From: Salvia splendens
Taxonomy: Eukaryota > Streptophyta > Magnoliopsida > Lamiales > Lamiaceae
DNA: 64,000 bases
Reading direction: 5' to 3'
NCBI RefSeq assembly: GCF_004379255.2
Contig: NC_056050.1
Coordinates: forward strand, 20,019,514-20,083,513
The notes beneath the pieces are model-generated. The model was given only the letters and a program-made list of their open reading frames with translations. It did not search any database and was not told the origin of the DNA. The translations under genes and the position numbers were made by a program. Below, one piece after another: positions 9,928 through 23,037 of this stretch (positions are counted from its first letter, which is position 1; each line of letters opens with the position of its first letter).

Positions 9928-12900
9928 TCAAATCGTTGCTAAGCTGCTGAAGATCCGTTTCAAACTCGGGCATGCCACGCGTAGCGTACCCATGCTCATG
10001 GGAGATATCTGTCAATAGAAAAGGATGCTTAAAACTTTTTTTTAAAAAAAACATACCAGCATGTGCTTGGATAAAAAAATTGGCACTACCTTCGGACAAA
10101 ACCGGACATCAAGTGTCTCCAGCACATTGCAATGAGTTATAGCAGTTTCAACAGCTTCCTCGTCAATGCTGCAAGACTAGTATATCCCCGCATATGCATA
10201 ACCAATGGCACGAAAAAGGAAATGAGAAAAATATCATATTAAGTAAAACATGACATGAAAGTCATCACAAAACTAATCAAGGCACATCTCACACAATTAA
10301 CCTAATCTCGTCAGCTAATTAGATGGAAAAAAATTCGTCAGGTCAATGTGCAAAGGTTAGATGAAATCAATGAGAAAGTGAAATTAGTTCTTTAAGGTTG
10401 AAAATGTAAAACACAAACAGTCCACTTTTGGAGCTCCAGTTACCACTCAGCCAAAATGATCATTGGCACTTATCATAAAAACATACACTAGTTATGGGTG
10501 TAAGTAAATCTACCTGAAGAAAAAGAGTGATTAATCGTGGACAATCAAGCTTCAAAATCTCCAAGGAGTTGCAATTGCTGAATGATTAATAGATTAAAAA
10601 CAGTTACTAAAACTCAAATTTACAGAATCAGAAGCGAGAAATTGTTTAGTGTGAATATGCGTACCTCAAGTTGAGAAAGAGCAAATTACAGCATGATATG
10701 TCAACTTCCTTCAAGTTTGACGACAAGGAAAGGTTCAAAGATGATAGATGGAAACATCTAGCTGTAGAAGGAATGACCACCTTCTTAATATTTGGACAAC
10801 CAACACAGTTAAGATTCTGGAGCAGGCGCTTAGGTTCATGCTCATGAAGCACATTTTCCCCAAACGAGCCACCAAACAACTCACAAGAAGTGCTGACATT
10901 AGATAGTCCATTACGGTGAAACCCCCAATCCAAGTCATGCATATTGATGCAACCATTCAAGCTGACATGAGTTAAATGCCGACAACCAGCAAGCAACTCC
11001 TCTATCGACGACTGGCAGAGCGTCCCATACGACAAGTCCAACTCACAGAGAGCTGGGAGGGCACTGCCTTTGTAAATAGGCTCCAACGATGTGTCACTAA
11101 GGTACTTGCATGCTTGCAATTTCAGAACCTATAAAATTTTAGTATAAGTTAACATGATTGTAAAACCATACTCGATATAGACTTCACAGGATAAAACATA
11201 ACAGCTGCTTCAACTAACAAAAGGAAGAGGGGGATTAGGGGATTTCAGATGCAATAAAATACTACCTTCAAATACAAGCAGGAGTCAAAAACAGGTTGCA
11301 GATTAACCAAAAAGGTGTACGACAAATCAAGGTAAGTCAAGTTGAGAAGGCAGCGCAAAGATGAAAGTCCATCAGGACCAACAGAGGGGCACGACATCAA
11401 GACCAATGTATCAATAAACGGGCATGAAGATGCTGTCGCAGATAAGAAATCATCCTTGAGGTGGCTGCGCAAACCAATAGTGGAAAGAAAATTAGATGCA
11501 TATGTATCAGCTTGATCTGCAAAGAAAGGTTGCTAAAAACACATGGTAATTAGTAAGTAAACTCACCTGCAGAAAGATGCATCCAGAGTTGTAAGAAGAG
11601 GGCAGTATATGCATGCTTCAGATAATACGCCACAACCCTTTAGTTCAAGTGAAACCATTAATGGCGCTTCAACATGGAGCACGTTCAGTTTGGGGCATAT
11701 TCCCATATTCAAAGACTTTAGACCAACCTGCAATGGATTCATATTTTATATGGAAGAATGATAAGCAGAAAGCAAATAAAGTGTGAAATGTATCACTATA
11801 GCTTTGTTTAACTGTCACAGGCAAGATATTTTTACAAAGAAGATTTACTGAAGTGCCCAATCAAGCCGGACGCAATGTTATCAATCTCGTATGGCGGCTT
11901 ATGGCGGTTTGCCTAAAAACCGGCGCAGGGATATGGCGTATTAGTATGGCGGATATGTCGGTCAAAAATTAAATAAATAAAATAATACTTATATATTTAT
12001 ATATAATTCAAAAATTAAAAAATATTAAAAATATAACATCTAAAGCACTTTAAACAATTAATAAAGCATAATATACCACTCTAACAACAATGTTTCTTGC
12101 ATAATGCCCTATTCCTAAATGCAGTACACACGCAATGTTGTCAAATGTCGGATATGGCGGTGCTATGGCAGCGACATGGTGCTATGGCATTTCCACCACC
12201 GAACGCCATGCCACAGCGCCATGGCGCCGCCATATCCGCTATTTGATAACATTGGCAGGACGCGAAAACATAGTAAGAGAACAGTTGCAATAATCAGTTA
12301 AGAATAAAAGAGGTTGAAGGCTTTACAGAAGCAATCAATAAGATGATGACTTACAGGTGAAAATGATGCTTTCTCAAGATGATCACAGCCATCTAATGAG
12401 ACATGCTCAAGGTAAGGACATTCAAGTTCAAGAGAGGTTATAGCACGGCAACCACCAAGTGAAAGACTGACCAAAGACGTACTGTGGAAGCTCACTGTTG
12501 TCAATCTCTGAAAAAGTAATGGACGCAATCAGGTTTGATAGCATACTGTAGAAAGAATATAGATCTAGTAAAATTATGATGACGGACCTCACAGTTGTCA
12601 AGAACTAACGATCTCAACATTGTGCAGCCTCCTCCACTACCGAAAACTTCACAAATTGAATTTGTCAAAGATTCGCATTCAGTGAGGTCCACTTCTTGCA
12701 AAGAATGGCATTGGAGGGCCAAGGTTGTTAAGCTTTCTTGCTTTTGCAAAACTAATTTCTGTGATTCAATGGAAGTACACTTAATACTGGGGCCAGGATT
12801 ACAACAAAAAGAAGAAAGCACTGGTTCACAGTGAGGAATTGTAATTTACAACGAACAAATATTTTATGAAAAATGGCATACTTTAAGTGCATTTGATGTA

Positions 12901-15900
12901 ATACTGATTCTTTGGAGAGAGGGACAATTAGAAACTGTGATGGAAGACAGAACATTGCTCCTTAAATTCAAATCAACAAATCTGCAAAGATGCAATTAAT
13001 TAGTCGTTTGCTGAAGAAAAAAACATATGACAAAGTTCATGTGAAAGAGTGCAACATACTTCCGACAGTGTACAAGCCTTATGTTCTGCAGTCGTTGCAG
13101 ATCCAAAGATACTGATGTCAGTAAACTGCAGTTATCAAGCTCCAGAACCTATAAACAATGCATAGGGAGCATCAGCAAACTTGATAACATCTAGCCTATT
13201 TTATCGCATAACATCACAATTACAAATTGTTGAAATACATGAGACGAGAGGGTATTCAAACCTCAAGCAACGAACTAGAAGCTATAGCAACCATTGAAGC
13301 CGATGTTATACCCTCACAGCTGTGAAGTTTCAGAACTGTCAACATATTGAGCCTCACAGACTGCAAAGGGTAATGACATTTAAGATGACATACATCTGTA
13401 TATACTATATACTAGATGGAATTGGATACACAAACAAAAAAGAGATGAGAGGAGCTACGAGATAGAACTTACTTCAAGAGAGATGTTTGGGCAGTATGAA
13501 GCATCAAGAATACGGAGATGTACACAATGCTGAGCTATTCCTTGCAGTGTCTCATCACTGACACATGAACAATTGGACATGTCCAAAGACTCCAAGAGTG
13601 GGCAGGATGTCACAGCTGAGCGGATAGCAGCATCTGAAAGCTTGTGACAGGAAGCAATATCAAGCTCACGCAAAAGGGGACAGTTGAGCACTGCATGTGG
13701 CATACTACTCCGCTTTAGGGACAAGGTCTCGAGAAGGGGACACCTGAAAAAAATATGATTTATAAATACTGGAACACTTAAATGTGGAACTTGAAAACAG
13801 AAACGGAATTATTTTGCACCTGATAGAGATGCGAACCACACGGCATTTCACTATCTGGAGATCATGCAATCTTTCATGATGAATGGGGGTTTCCTGAATG
13901 CCATTACCTAATGTAGCATCATTGATAGTTAAACTCTTCAACATATGGCAATCTGTCAATGCTTGGAAAAAGGTTTCCCCCAACTGGCCTTTGCCCAAGG
14001 TCAGAATCTCAATATTTCTGTTCGAAATTATAACGATAAAAAAGTTATCCAAACTGTTCTATATTAGTACAAGTTTGTAAGGTAAAATCAGAATCCAGTT
14101 TACCTAAGTGAAGAGATGGCTGTCATCACCAGCGGATGGATAGCTGGGGTACCGTAAATATTCACTCCAGTAGCATTGGGATATCGATGACACATGTCCT
14201 CAACTGATACATGAAAAGGGTCAAGAAAGTTAATTTGAATAAAAATTGAGAAACCAGGTAGTAGTAGCCAAGAGAAGGAAATAATCTAGTCATAATTCAT
14301 GGCAAGTGCCCTTTTTCGGCACAAGGATTCTTTGTTTGAGCATAAACAGCAGATATTTAACCAAACATATATCATAACTATCAGATAGACTTCAGGTTCA
14401 TGCCAACTGCTGAAAGGATTTATAGTATAGATTCCTGAGAATAAGTGAGTGAACTTTCCCACCAACCGTCATAAGTAACTCTCCCAATAGCAGAAGCCAC
14501 AGTCCAACGTATCTTTATTTGTCTACCTCACTAGGTCACAGTATTTGGTAGTCGATGCTCCACAGATGACAAGTGAATTCAAGTTCAATGTTAACGTTGG
14601 GTTTAACTAAGTCTAGTCGTCAAGCAGATTTATTCAACAAAATTGTCATAATGCCTAAGGTTTGAATATAATAATTAACTAGACCGAGATCTCATTCTCA
14701 GTTACACAATAGTCTAAAAAACTTGTGATATGAAACTTAAGTCACATATCCTGTTTTGCCATACATTCAGTATAATATAGGTTTGAACATAGATTTACTT
14801 AGTAATAAGGAAAATATAGCAGCACATACAATTGTGAATAATTTTGTCCATGACAAGGATAATAACTAACTTGAATGAGATCTCGGTTAAATTGAAGGCC
14901 TAGAAACATGTCTAGTCAAACTTAAATTACAAAAATTGTTCTGCCACACATTTATTAATAAGTCAAAATTCAAATACATCAGAAAATATATATTCCCTCC
15001 GTCCCCAAAGAGTATGAACTATTTCCTTTTTAGTCCGTCGCTGAAAAGTATGAACTTTCTAATTTTGAAAATTTCAAACAACATATTATCCCTACACATC
15101 ATTTTATTTACAACTTATACCATTACCATTACAATTACCAACTTATACCATTACAATAATGTGGACCCCACTCTCCACTAACATTATTTCCACTACCCCC
15201 TCTCTCTCTTACTTTTCCCCTTATTTATTAAAACCCGTGCCGAACCCATTGTTCATACTCTTTGGGGACAGAGGGAGTAGAAGAAATAAGAAATGTTCAA
15301 CATAGACTCAATTATAGCGTGAAGCTTAAAACCAAATCTCTAAGTTATTAATGCCAGAATAAATAGAAAGTACCAGAAAGCATTTTAGCAAAATAAGAGA
15401 TCATAGTAATACTCTACTGACATTGCTGCACAGATATGTAGCGGTTCTCAAAATTCAGGTACCGCCAGAAATCTTCGTGAGAACTTGCATCTCTCCACTG
15501 CCGGCAAACCCTTGCAGCTCGGCAAAGATCAATGTGTTCCAAGAATGAGAAAACCTACAAGGATTTTCAATATATAAAATAAGCATCAACAGCAAAAACA
15601 GGTCAAAAGAAATTAAACCCATGAGTGTGAGTGTCATTAGTAACAGTAATGATTAATATACTACCATATGCAATAAGTCATCTGTCAGATCCATCCGAAC
15701 TTCCATATCGTCCATCCTATCAGCGTCGATATTATTTGTTGCATCGACTCCGCTAATAGTAGAATCAGGCAAATCCCCATCATCAAACTTGTCGTGATGG
15801 GGATGAAAGTAATGAAATTCATTCAGAAACTGAGTACCCCAGTCCCTGAAATAGACAAAATTCAAGTTCAAAAATTTCCAGCACATGCAGATAATTCGAC

Positions 15901-16800
15901 ATACCACTAAGTAGTGCCACACCCAAAGGTCACTAGTACAGTATATGTAAGGGCATCCAAATATCAAATTGTAGGGTAAATAATTCCTCTACCTTGGAGT
16001 TATCTGACCTAAAGTGATCTAAAATGTGTGTTATTATCATGTTTATCTTATCTATCTTCCCTAGCAAACTACACGTAAAGGTTTTAAACGAGTCGACAAA
16101 GTTATCATCGATATAAATTGTTCTCGGGTTAGATAAAAATGGATGCTTCCATTCCTTCTTCGGGTCTACAAACCCACAACCACATAAAACAGATAAAACT
16201 GCAGCATGCAAAATTTACCTTTTCAATTGAATATCAACCAGTAGACAATTTATACAAAAATTACACACTAGATTATAGGCAATTTGCACCTAGGAGTGGG
16301 AGTTCTTACAGAGAAAAAGAGTGAACTTTGGGACGTTTATTCTGCAAATCGCGATCAGAACTATCTCTCCCTGTAGCAATCATTGCCGTGGAAGATGAAG
16401 GATCACCACCTAATCCCAAATTCAAATTAACATCCACTTTCAGCTCCTGACCTCCACTAGCTCCATCAGCTCGTCGAGTCTTCACCTCATTTAGCCAAAG
16501 CAGGAAATCCTCACTCTTTTCATTCGATTCACCATCAAGATCAAACATTTCGGTTGTCTCCTTCTCATTTGCTCGTTCACCATCCACCCGTAACCCACTA
16601 CCACTTCCACCATCATCGTGAAATTTGGCCCAAAACCCTAATTCAGAATCATCATTATCCATATCCTCAATCGCATTCCCCAAAAGGCAGTTGCCCTCCT
16701 TATTCTGACGGCAGAAATAACATAAATTACACGCAATAACGCTGTCTATGTCCTCCTCTTCCTCTCCAACGCATGAAAATCCAAAGCAGCAAATCCTCAT
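9928..16800 (-). CDS. FBL15: F-box/LRR-repeat protein 15, 1013 aa, 17 exons
   Basis: Exons, 5' to 3' on the minus strand: 16800-16310, 15845-15665, 15554-15422, 14203-14104, 14017-13820, 13743-13473, 13360-13262, 13148-13060, 12981-12882, 12758-12588, 12507-12355, 11727-11567, 11464-11266, 11128-10665, 10577-10514, 10176-10090, 10008-9928. All borders are GT-AG and phases sum to 1014 codons; Arabidopsis FBL15 (SLOMO) is about 990 aa. The start MRICCFGF was preferred over an upstream in-frame Met because the family begins with a similar Cys-rich block. Residues 1-220 are acidic and low complexity. The F-box begins near 225 (FSFLEHIDLCRAARVCRQW). From about 300 to the end there are some 20 cysteine-containing LRRs. 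The family is an SCF substrate receptor; SLOMO affects auxin homeostasis and organ initiation rate (established for Arabidopsis). Introns hold a Stowaway MITE (14993-15277) and a hAT MITE (11873-12254). Confidence 0.93.
11873..12254. mobile_element. hAT-type MITE inside an FBL15 intron
   Basis: The ends are CAATGTTATCAAT and ATTTGATAACATTG, inverted with one difference. They are flanked by 8-bp direct repeats, GCCGGACG (11865-11872) and GCAGGACG (12255-12262), one mismatch, as expected for hAT. The interior is rich in ATGGCGG and its complement. A second terminus-like block, CAATGTTGTCAAATG, starts at 12132, so the right 123 bp could be an element on its own. The insertion lies between exons 11 and 12 and leaves both splice sites intact. 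Confidence 0.8.
14993..15277. mobile_element. Stowaway-type MITE inside an FBL15 intron
   Basis: Ends TTCCCTCCGTCCCCAAAG and CTTTGGGGACAGAGGGAG are inverted and lie between TA dinucleotides. The copy is about 285 bp, non-coding, and sits in the intron between exons 3 and 4. Confidence 0.85.
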
Positions 16801-18286
16801 ACACACCAAAAATCTACACAGCTCACTAACCCATCCACATCTTTGTAGCCTCAAAATCGAAAATTTCACCACAAAACCCTAAAATTCACCAAACGCTAGG
16901 CAAAATATTTAGAGAACCGAAATTTACCCGCAATGTCTCCTTATGCCGCCAATTACGCTTCAATCGAGCTGGAAAACGCGAAGAAAATGTCGTAAAAACT
17001 AAAATCCAATGTATTCGTGGAAAAAGCTACATTCATCGAGAAAAACAGATCGGATCGGAAGAAACGAGCGCAGTGGAGAAACGAGCTTCTACGGAATTTC
17101 TCCTTCAAGAAAGATCGGCGGCAATGAAGATTATTGTTTTCCTCTTTTGCATTCCTCTCTCGCTCTCTCCAGCGGTAAAGGCTTTATCTTTTGTTAGAAA
17201 AAATGGAGTATAATTAAACTTATTCATTTTCGGTCTTTGTATGGTATTTTATTTTATTTTATTTTATTTTGTTTATTACGCTTTTTATATTGGGCTGGTG
17301 AGTTGGATTCGCGGCTGATATTTATTCAAATCGCTGCCCGTTTTGAAATTATTATTTATAGTTATTGGGGTTTGTTTACAGTAAATTATCACTACATTAT
17401 TTTGGGTTTGCTTATGTTAAGGAATCATGGAATATAAAGAAAATATACCCCAAAAAAGGAATTAGGAAGATAAATTACAAATTAGTATGTAATCATGGAG
17501 ATATTGATTATGCAACATCTCACTCATAAATAAATAAGAATCTATATTTTGTCGAAAATAAAGATCATTTAAAATGATCTGAGTATTTACTCTCTAATGA
17601 TACATCGCTGCATTTATAATGTGTACGTATTTTATTTTCCAATGTAATTTTTCAGTTATAGTATAATATATTTCTTCCAAATTCAAATTTATCGATGTGT
17701 TACTTATGACGTCTCAAAAGAAAATAATCATTTGTTCCTTTAATATACTCTACTTAATTATCTCTTTATTTATCTACTTTTTTATTCTTATTTAATTTAG
17801 CTTACTAAATATAAGTGCCTTCTTTGTTCACTTTTAAAATAAGACTTCGATTAATATCTCGATTAATTGTGACGGATGGAATACATATGGAAAGCAATCT
17901 ATAAAACATGTTTGATATCTACATAGTACGTGTCAGATTGTTACTGTATTTGCTCCTTAATTAACCAACATTTTTAATGCGTTAAGAATGAAGTGATTAA
18001 GGTTAAACATTTGAATTAATTGTCATAACCCTGCTGGTGGAACATTGGGACCCACGGCGCTAAATCAACGGCTGAGGAAACATGGTAAACGAAATCGAAC
18101 GGCCCACAAAAAAAATCATGATTTAATATGAAAGGACTATGTATAGATGTGGCCGACATTATACTATTTTTACTTCTTCCACACCTGAGTCTACCAAATA
18201 TTCAATGCATGAAATAAAACTTTAATTTCCTGAGTGAGGGCTGGGACCCATGAGTACTTTTTTCTTAGTGGCCACGTATTTAAATA
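16801..18286. other. FBL15 upstream region and spacer
   Basis: The first 350 bases upstream of the FBL15 start are the likely leader and promoter. Short frames here show no family likeness. The rest is AT-rich spacer, with nothing supported. Confidence 0.5.
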
Positions 18287-18554
18287 TCTCTTCGTTCCAT
18301 AAAAATATATACACTTTATATTTTCGTCTGTCCCATAAAAATATATATTCGATTTTTGAAAGTTATCCCAATTAATTAAATTTATACATCAACTTATTTA
18401 CAACTTATATCATCATTAAGCAATACTAATAATGTGAGTCTCATTATCCAATAACACTACTTTAACTACTTTTCTCCTCTTCTCTATTATTTTACCAATT
18501 TTGTCTTCATTCCCGTGGCATGTCAATTGTCCATATTTTTTTGGGACGGAGGAG
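18287..18554. mobile_element. Stowaway-type MITE, diverged
   Basis: Left end TCTCTTCGTTCCATAAAAA and right end TTTTTGGGACGGAGGAG are inverted, between TA targets. The left terminus has several substitutions, so the copy is old. Confidence 0.7.
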
Positions 18555-18667
18555 TATTTTGTACTCTCACCATCCGCCAGTCATTAAGAGACTCTTATTT
18601 GAGTTCGACACAAATTTTAAAAGTTATAAAAAAAATTAATTGAAGAAGATAATGGAATATGTAACTA

Positions 18668-18944
18668 CTTCATCCGTCCCCAAAGAATATGAACTATTTA
18701 TTTTTTCGTCCGTCTCTGAAAAGTATGAACTTTCTAATTTTGAAAAAAGTCAAACAACACATTACCCCTACACATCATTTTATTTACAATTTATACCATT
18801 ATCAACTTATATCATTAAAATAATGTGAATCTCACTTTCCAGTAACATTATTTCTACTACTCTTTTTCTCTCTCTCTTACTTTTCCTTTTATTTTTAAAA
18901 CCCGTGTCAAACTCATTATTCATATTCTTTGAGGACGGAGTGGG
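18668..18944. mobile_element. Stowaway-type MITE
   Basis: Ends CTTCATCCGTCCCCAAAG and CTTTGAGGACGGAGTGGG, inverted, between TA targets. The interior resembles the MITE in the FBL15 intron (GAAAAGTATGAACTTTCTAA), so both belong to one subfamily. Confidence 0.8.
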
Positions 18945-20117
18945 TATTAGTTTTACAATAAAATGTAACTGCAATGTGTCAATGTGAGAGCTATCTCCCA
19001 TGTACAATAAAAAAGTGAATCAAAACTCTTTTAATTGTTAACAAACTAAAATAATAGAGTGAAACTCCTATCAACAGACGAAAGAAGTACTAGTCAGATA
19101 TATTCAATATTTGTGTGAAAGTATAGAGGTCTTTAATTACTCAAAGTTAAATTATTTCAAATTGATTTTGCATACGTAAGGGATAAGACATAAAAATTCA
19201 AATCCAAATCCTAAATTGAGTATGGAACTGTATTTTTATAACCGAACAATATTCATACCATTCAGTAAATAAAATAAATATTTTAATTATATATTTGAGG
19301 CCAATAAGAAAATAAGAAAATTTGAGTTAGTTATCATGATTAGATTTTCAATATAGATTCATTCACCTGCGAATTTGGCATGTTTCTTTGACACATCAAA
19401 ACATGATAAGCATTGTTAGCAGAATGAACACCATACATGAGCATTTATAGGATGGCATAGTCAGGTTCGATATACTGAAAAAAAAAGCATGTTTCAAACA
19501 TATTGCACAATCAAAATTGCTTGTATACAATTAATTTTAAAATCCACTTTTACATAAGATGAGACGAATTAATTTTATGCCCTGGTATTTACTTATGCAT
19601 TTATAAGAAGTAAACAAGTCTAATTCTTCTCTATATGGATGCATGTTTCCTTACATTAGGAAAATGATGCAGCTGGTTATTTGAATAAAAGTATTTCACA
19701 ACTTAGATTATCTTGGGCTACCTATCGCGAAAGGTTACACTATATGTATGCATGTTTCCTTACATTAGGAAATAAACGTCACTGGTGTGATATAGCACTA
19801 AAGGATCTAAGATCTAACAGTTGAGACACGTATTTCTTAGCTATTTACTGAAATACGAGGTTTCAGTGATTGTTATTTCTTAATCATTGTTGACATAGCA
19901 TTGAACACATGATTTTGGTTATGCACTACTTTGATTTATTAAATGTTGCTGGTTTTTCGTAATCCAAGAAACCTGATAGCTTGGGTAGTGGTGATCAATA
20001 TTTAGTTGTGCAAGTATTGTTATTGCAATGAAACCAAGAAACCTGATAGCTTGGGTTGAGGTGTTCAAAAAAGGTTTTTTTTCAAAAAACCGGCTGGTTA
20101 GAATTTATTCCAAAATA
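18945..20117. repeat. Spacer with short direct duplications
   Basis: The spacer is AT-rich with no gene. Two small duplications are visible: GCATGTTTCCTTACATTAGG at 19642 and 19749, and CCAAGAAACCTGATAGCTTG at 19963 and 20034. Confidence 0.6.
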
Positions 20118-20368
20118 CTCCCTCCGTCCCCTAATAGGAGTCGCTCTTTGACCGGGCACAAGTTTTAAGAAATATAGAGAAAAGTTGGTTGAAAAAGTTA
20201 GTGGAATGTGGGGCCCACATTTTAATATTAGTTTTATAATAAAATGTGAGTGGAGTGAGTTAGTGGAATGTGGCGCCTACTACCATTTATGGTAAAAATG
20301 AAGAGTGACTCTTAATGGGGGACGGCCCAAAATGGAAATTAGCGACTCTTATTCGGGGACGGATGGAG
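20118..20368. mobile_element. Stowaway-type MITE
   Basis: Ends CTCCCTCCGTCCCCTAATA and GGGGACGGATGGAG, inverted, between TA targets; about 251 bp. Confidence 0.8.
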
Positions 20369-20913
20369 TAATAAATAAAGATTTCAAACTAGACAATTTT
20401 TAAAAAAAATATTAATTAATTAAAGTCAAATAACATACTTAAATTAAGTAATGGATATTTATACCTTAAACAAGAGAAATAATAAATTAAAAAGGTAAAG
20501 TTCGGATTTCTCGTAATTTTAAAAAAAAATTAACTTTTATATAAGGGAGGAAATTAAAAATAAACTCCTATATTATAGATATGAGGAAATTACAACTGAA
20601 CGAGCTGTCAATATTATTTTACGTACGGGCTTATAATAATGTTATGTTGGGCTTGTATTAAATTATGACTCAGTTTCATTAGTAAAAAGATCAATAGTCT
20701 TAGCCCAAGTTCAATCTCCATACATCCCTGATCTGACCCACTATAACACTATATATAGGAGACTATATATAGGAGATTAGATAGAAGACTTCAATAATTT
20801 AATCAAAATGTTTGTTCACCCCTCCTAGAGCTAATCGAAAATTTTAGTTATTCACATAACAAAGATTTTGTCTTCTTTCTAGGCAAGTCCTTTAGGCCCA
20901 GAAAAGCTTTGCT

Positions 20914-21606
20914 TAGGGCTGGGAAAATATACTGAAATACCGCACTTACCATACCGAAAAAATACCGAAAATACTGAATTTTTAGTATATCGTACTTTTC
21001 GGTACGGTATCATACCGTACCGACAGTTTTAGGTACGGTAAATGTATACATTTTGTATATACCGCACTATACCGCATCATACCGCAAATTTACGGTATAT
21101 ACTGCATATTTGAGGTATATATCGTAAATTTACGGTATATACTGGTATAACACGGTATACCGCAAATACGATATATACCGCAGATATACCATATTTAACA
21201 TATTTATTATTTATAAAATATATTATTATATAATTTTATTAAACATAATTGAATGAATTTTGAATGTCATGAACTATGTTTGCTTTGTGATGGATTTTTA
21301 TCACTTTGGATATTTCCTAGATGTTTAAAATGATATTTTTGCTATTTAATGCATGAATGTTAGGTTTTGACATGCGATATTCGGTATACCGTACCGTGAT
21401 TTCGGCATACCGCATATTGCGGTATACCGAAATGTCGGTAAGGTAACGACATCTAAATTTTGGTATACCGACTTTTCGGTATACCGGTATGCGGTATACC
21501 GAAAAAAGCGGTACGGTAAAGGTAAGGTTTTTGGTCATACCGCACTTTTCGGTATGGTATGCGGTATGGCAATTTCGGCACGGTATACCGTACCGTTCCA
21601 ACCCTA
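20914..21606. mobile_element. Non-autonomous hAT element rich in GGTATACCG motifs
   Basis: The ends are TAGGGCTGGGA and TTCCAACCCTA, inverted. An exact 8-bp target duplication, GCTTTGCT, flanks them (20906-20913 and 21607-21614). About 250 bp at the left and 240 bp at the right are packed with short forms of CGGTATACCG and TACCGTACCG. The middle (21190-21360) is plain AT-rich DNA. Reading frames in it are repeat artefacts. Confidence 0.88.
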
Positions 21607-22046
21607 GCTTTGCTCAACCAAAGATCATAATCAAGTTCGGGAACAAATGATTCATGGTTGAGTGCTAGTGTACTACATATATATCCTATGCAGAAAACAA
21701 ATTCAGTGCATATCATGAACATTATAAATTCCATCAATAGTAAAACAAGCAAGTAATGTAAGATTCAAGTAAAAAACTGTTAAAAGAATTCACAATTCAC
21801 AATTTGACCGGAAAAATTCACAATTCAGCACAAAGAATCAAGCAATAAACTTCCTAAATTTGAAGTTGCAACTTTCAATGGAGCAATGTATACTTGGAAA
21901 ATTGGCATGTAGAGTAGTTACTATAAATTGAAAAATTTATCAACGTGGGTGCAATTTCAGAGAGTGGAGTGATGGTTGGAACGGTCTGTAGAGAAGAATA
22001 TGTGAATAAAATCTGAAAAATATTTTAGATTGAAATAAAGAATAAT

Positions 22047-22574
22047 TAGGGGTGGCACGGGACGGTATACCGCACCAACAATGACATACCGCATACCGTA
22101 CCTCAAATTGCGGTATGAGAAAATGTCATACCTATACCTTACCGAATTTTCCGATATACCGGGGTGGCACGGTACGGTATACCGCACCAAGAATGTCATA
22201 CCGCATACCGTACTGCAAAATGCGGTATGAGAAAATGTCATACATATACCTTATCGAAATTTTCGATATACTGCGGTATACCAAAAAATTCGGTATGATT
22301 ATTTCCGATACCGTTATCATACCGCCTATGTTGTATACCATACTGTATTGCGGTATACAGTACTTTTACGTTAAATACAACATATATATCGAATCTTTGG
22401 CAAATATCGGTATACCGCGGTATAGGAAAATCTATACCTTTACCGTACCAAAATCTATCTGTACGGTATCATACCGTACCGCAACTTGCGGTATACCGCA
22501 AATTCGGTATTTTCGGTATTTTTCGGTACAATAAGTGCGGTATTTCAGTATTACGGTATATTTAGCCAGCCCTA
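22047..22574. mobile_element. Second hAT element of the GGTATACCG family
   Basis: Ends TAGGGGTGGCA and AGCCAGCCCTA are inverted; the 8-bp target duplication AGAATAAT is exact (22039-22046, 22575-22582). Nearly the whole length is GGTATACCG-type sequence. The left terminal block GGGGTGGCACGG is repeated inside at about 22161, together with the following CGGTATACCGCACCAA, so this copy carries an internal duplication of its own end. Confidence 0.88.
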
Positions 22575-23037
22575 AGAATAATCAAGTAAAATTACAAAAA
22601 CTAGTACGATATTATCATTAAATATTTTAATTTTAATATTTTTATTAAACCAACCAAACAACAAAATACTACAACTGATCATGGGCCGATAAAAGTGGGC
22701 TTATAAGATGTAAACGCTTTATTTAGTCCAAGCAGTTGAAGAATGAAAGCCCGGTTTAAATGAATAGTTTTCCCATATCTATATATTGCTTGTGGCCCAA
22801 ACTAGCGCAGTATTGCTGCTTTTCTAGGATACTTTTTTTCTTTTATGGCCTTTTTAATATTATTAATTTTACATTAAAATAGGATTACAGTATTTAATAT
22901 TAAATGTCAAATTTATTTTTGTTTTAGAGTCATATCTAATTTCGTTACACCCTTTTAAAGTTAGTTTTAAGTCGAGGGCAAGCTGGATAAGTTTAAATAA
23001 TTATTGAATTATAAATTATGCTTTTCAGAAAACTGCA
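22575..23037. other. Spacer
   Basis: AT-rich spacer between the hAT element and the gypsy element; nothing else seen. Confidence 0.5.

Noticed and set aside
22115..22534. 139-codon frame inside the second GGTATACCG hAT element
   Set aside because: It consists of Tyr/Arg/Pro-rich repeats produced by the palindromic array; overlapping frames exist on both strands.
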